A stretch of DNA of 6,331 nt, taken from CAZBGL01 sp964491375. Lineage in GTDB: Bacteria > Desulfobacterota > Deferrisomatia > Deferrisomatales > Deferrisomataceae. This document shows, piece after piece, positions 4,797 to 6,331 of this stretch. The stretch is from assembly GCA_964491375.1 (NCBI GenBank), contig CAZBGL010000302.1:1-6331 (forward strand), in the 5' to 3' direction. The notes under the pieces were generated by a model. The model had not been told where the DNA came from and searched no databases. It was given only the letters and a program-made list of their open reading frames with translations. A program made the translations under genes and the position numbers. Each line of letters opens with the position of its first letter. Position 1 is the first letter of the stretch.

Positions 4797-5500
4797 GACG
4801 CGTTCTCCTCCGAAGATACCCCGGTGATCCCCTCGACCCGCACCGCAAGGGCCTTCACCGCGGCCTCGCCCATCTGGAGCCCATACCGCAACCGTACCAG
4901 GGCCGCCCAGAACAAGAACACGCCCAGCATGCAGGCCAGCAGGGTGGCGACCATGGGGGGCTCCAGCCCCACCGAGTCGGCCCGGATCACGGTGGGATGG
5001 ATGCTCCGGAACACGCGGGCGGACAGGAAAACCACGGGCACGTCCACGAAGCCCGCCACCGCCACGACCGCGCAGTAGACCGCCCGCCGGCCCTCGTCTT
5101 CCACAGAGGTCCTCAGGATCAGATACGCCGCGTAGATGAACCACAGGATCAGGGAAGTGGTGAGCCGGGGGTCCCAGGTCCACCAGGTGTTCCAGATGGG
5201 ACGTCCCCACAGCGAGCCGGTCACCAGCACGAGGGTGGTCAGCACCACCCCTACCTCCACGGCGGCAGCGCCCAGGGCGTCCCACCGCCGCTCCCGCCGA
5301 ACCAGGTACACGGCCCCGGCCACGAACGCCACGAAGAACGAGAGAAACGCCGCGGCCGCCAGGGGGAGGTGGATGTAGAACACCTTCTGCACCACCCCCA
5401 TGGTGCGCTCCACCGGGGCGTAGAAGAACACCAGACCCATGGCGGCCGGCAGGAGCACGACGGCCAGCAGGGGCACCGGGGGGCAGCGGCGATCGGTCAC
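4793..5500 (-). CDS. ccmC: Heme exporter/delivery protein CcmC
   Basis: A 235-residue inner-membrane protein of the heme-handling protein superfamily. It has six hydrophobic segments and the WWD signature at 98-110 (WGRPIWNTWWTWD) followed by PRLTTSLILWFIYAAYL. The two conserved external histidines that ligate heme are present: His44 (FYIHLP) and His168 (RSIHPT). With CcmAB and CcmD it loads heme onto the chaperone CcmE at the periplasmic face. The length is normal for the family. The start is a GTG at 5500, 3 bases after the ccmB stop, with GGGAGGG at 5508-5514 upstream. An ATG at 5507 overlaps the ccmB stop but is in the wrong frame. The downstream ccmD start overlaps the ccmC stop. Confidence 0.95.
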   Translation of the reverse strand: MTDRRCPPVPLLAVVLLPAAMGLVFFYAPVERTMGVVQKVFYIHLPLAAAAFLSFFVAFVAGAVYLVRRERRWDALGAAAVEVGVVLTTLVLVTGSLWGRPIWNTWWTWDPRLTTSLILWFIYAAYLILRTSVEDEGRRAVYCAVVAVAGFVDVPVVFLSARVFRSIHPTVIRADSVGLEPPMVATLLACMLGVFLFWAALVRLRYGLQMGEAAVKALAVRVEGITGVSSEENAS

Positions 5501-5503
5501 GGG

Positions 5504-6175
5504 TCATCCCTCCCGCATCACGTGGGGGAACAGCAGGTACCCGGCCGTGGCGTAGATGACGGCGAACGCCGCCAGGGGACCGCACAGGTCCGCCACGTCG
5601 GCCCAGGGAGCACCCGCCAGGGCCGCGGCCGTGGCCTTCACGCCCAGCACGGCCAGGGGCAGGGTCAGCGGAAACAGCAGGATCGGCAAGAGCACCTCGT
5701 TCCGACGGGTGCCGGCGGCCACAGCCGAAAGAAGCGTGCCCGCGGAGGAAAACCCCAGGTCCACCGCAAGGAGCGGGGCGGCCAGGAGCCCCACCCCGCC
5801 CCGAAGCCCTGGCCCGAACAGGACATAGAAAACGGGCACGATCACGGCCTGGGAGAGCACCATCAGGGTGAGGTTCACCAGGGCCTTGGCCACGAACACC
5901 CCGCCGGGCTGCACCGGGCTCGCAAGCAGCGCGGCCAGGCATCCGTTCTCCCGTTCCCGCGCGAACACCCGGCCCAGTCCCAGCACGGCGGAAAACAGCA
6001 CCGCCACCCACAACGTCCCGGCCGCGGCCTCCGGGGGCATGCGCCTCCCGGGCCCCTGGGCCACGTCCAGGAGCACCAGGATCAGCACCCCGAAAAACGT
6101 CATGGCGGCCAGGGACTCCTTGCTGCGCAGCTCGATCCGCAGGTCCTTCCGGTACAGATACGCCGTGGCCTTCAC
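5504..6175 (-). CDS. ccmB: Heme exporter membrane subunit CcmB
   Basis: A 223-residue polytopic protein with about six hydrophobic segments (about 22-38, 52-68, 94-120, 125-150, 160-182 and 195-215). Recognisable CcmB features include the N-terminal YLYRKDLRIELRSKE, the 'FARERENGCLAALLASPV' loop (about 70-87), AKALVNL and the 'TRRNEVLLPILLFPLTLPL' segment (about 156-174). It is the membrane partner of the ATPase CcmA in the CcmABCD complex that releases heme-loaded CcmE. The start is a GTG at 6175 that overlaps the ccmA stop (GTGA, 6172-6175), with GGAGG four bases upstream. The length fits the family. Confidence 0.94.
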   Translation of the reverse strand: MKATAYLYRKDLRIELRSKESLAAMTFFGVLILVLLDVAQGPGRRMPPEAAAGTLWVAVLFSAVLGLGRVFARERENGCLAALLASPVQPGGVFVAKALVNLTLMVLSQAVIVPVFYVLFGPGLRGGVGLLAAPLLAVDLGFSSAGTLLSAVAAGTRRNEVLLPILLFPLTLPLAVLGVKATAAALAGAPWADVADLCGPLAAFAVIYATAGYLLFPHVMREG

Positions 6176-6331
6176 CGCGCCTCCACGAACCCGATGTAGG
6201 TGCGCTCGAACTCGGGGAGTGAAACGTCCGTCCGATCCGCGAAGAAGGCGAGCCGCCCGGCCACCAGCACGCCCACGCGGGTGGCGGCCTCCAGGCCCCT
6301 GCGCAGATTGTGGGTGACCAGCACCACGGTA
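6172..6331 (-). CDS. ccmA: Heme ABC exporter ATPase CcmA, C-terminal fragment
   Basis: Only the last 52 residues are in the window; the N-terminal part, with the Walker A, signature and Walker B motifs, lies beyond the right edge. The fragment opens with TVVLVTHNL, whose His is the switch (H-loop) histidine of ABC ATPases. RVGVLVAGRLAFFAD follows, the usual strand after the H-loop. The tail ends FERTYIGFVEAR. Together with the immediately following ccmB and the GTGA stop/start overlap, this identifies CcmA, the cytoplasmic ATPase that powers holo-CcmE release. Confidence 0.85.
   Translation of the reverse strand, partial: TVVLVTHNLRRGLEAATRVGVLVAGRLAFFADRTDVSLPEFERTYIGFVEAR

Noticed and set aside
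5504..5507. ATG overlapping the ccmB stop as the ccmC start
   Set aside because: It is out of frame with the WWD protein. The GTG at 5500 is in frame and properly spaced from GGGAGGG.
4650..6011. A 453-residue minus-strand frame across ccmB and ccmC
   Set aside because: It is an out-of-frame shadow of ccmB and ccmC, low in complexity and rich in Gly/Arg. Only its last 48 residues are real, as ccmD.
4997..6199. A 400-residue plus-strand frame
   Set aside because: It is antisense to ccmB and ccmC, with Gln/His/Gly-rich composition and no recognisable domain.

Overview
The window is very GC-rich DNA (clearly above 65% by eye). All six genes I can support lie on the minus strand, so transcription runs right to left. 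The gene content fits a GC-rich proteobacterium that makes c-type cytochromes with System I (Ccm): a ccmA-ccmB-ccmC-ccmD-TPR run, a secreted TlpA-like thioredoxin, a DUF6502 protein and a DUF5666 lipoprotein. I lean towards a delta-type lineage (Desulfuromonadia or Deferrisoma-like). That is an inference from gene content and GC only; no taxonomic marker is present.

Right part (4055-6331): a tightly packed cytochrome c maturation operon. It starts with the C-terminal end of the heme-exporter ATPase CcmA, which runs off the window, and continues with the membrane subunit CcmB, the WWD-domain heme-handling protein CcmC, a 48-residue CcmD-like protein and a membrane-anchored TPR protein. Junctions are stop/start overlaps or gaps of 1-3 bases, so the genes are almost certainly co-transcribed and translationally coupled. 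ccmE, ccmF, ccmG and ccmH are not in the window.

Middle (1515-4054): a single gene, a signal-peptide-bearing TlpA/ResA/CcmG-like thioredoxin (2694-3314). It is flanked by two unusually long non-coding stretches of about 740 and 1180 bases, which hold a mosaic of dispersed repeats. Element A (about 135 bp) occurs as two direct copies offset by exactly 200 bp and one inverted copy on the other side of the gene. Element B (about 60-90 bp) occurs once on each side in opposite orientation. A REP-like palindrome, a degenerate heptamer tandem repeat and several hairpins are also present. The two blocks therefore flank the thioredoxin gene largely as inverted versions of each other.

Left part (1-1514): a two-gene operon. 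A 276-residue DUF6502 protein with two helix-turn-helix-like regions is followed, with a 4-base ATGA overlap, by a DUF5666-type lipoprotein that continues past the left edge. A sigma70-like promoter (perfect TTGACA, 17-base spacer) lies just upstream. A perfect palindrome, TGGGAAA-N2-TTTCCCA, covers its -10 region, which suggests an autoregulated regulator plus envelope-lipoprotein pair. This is the best candidate here for an undescribed system.

Most other long open frames are by-products of the high GC and are listed under rejected observations.
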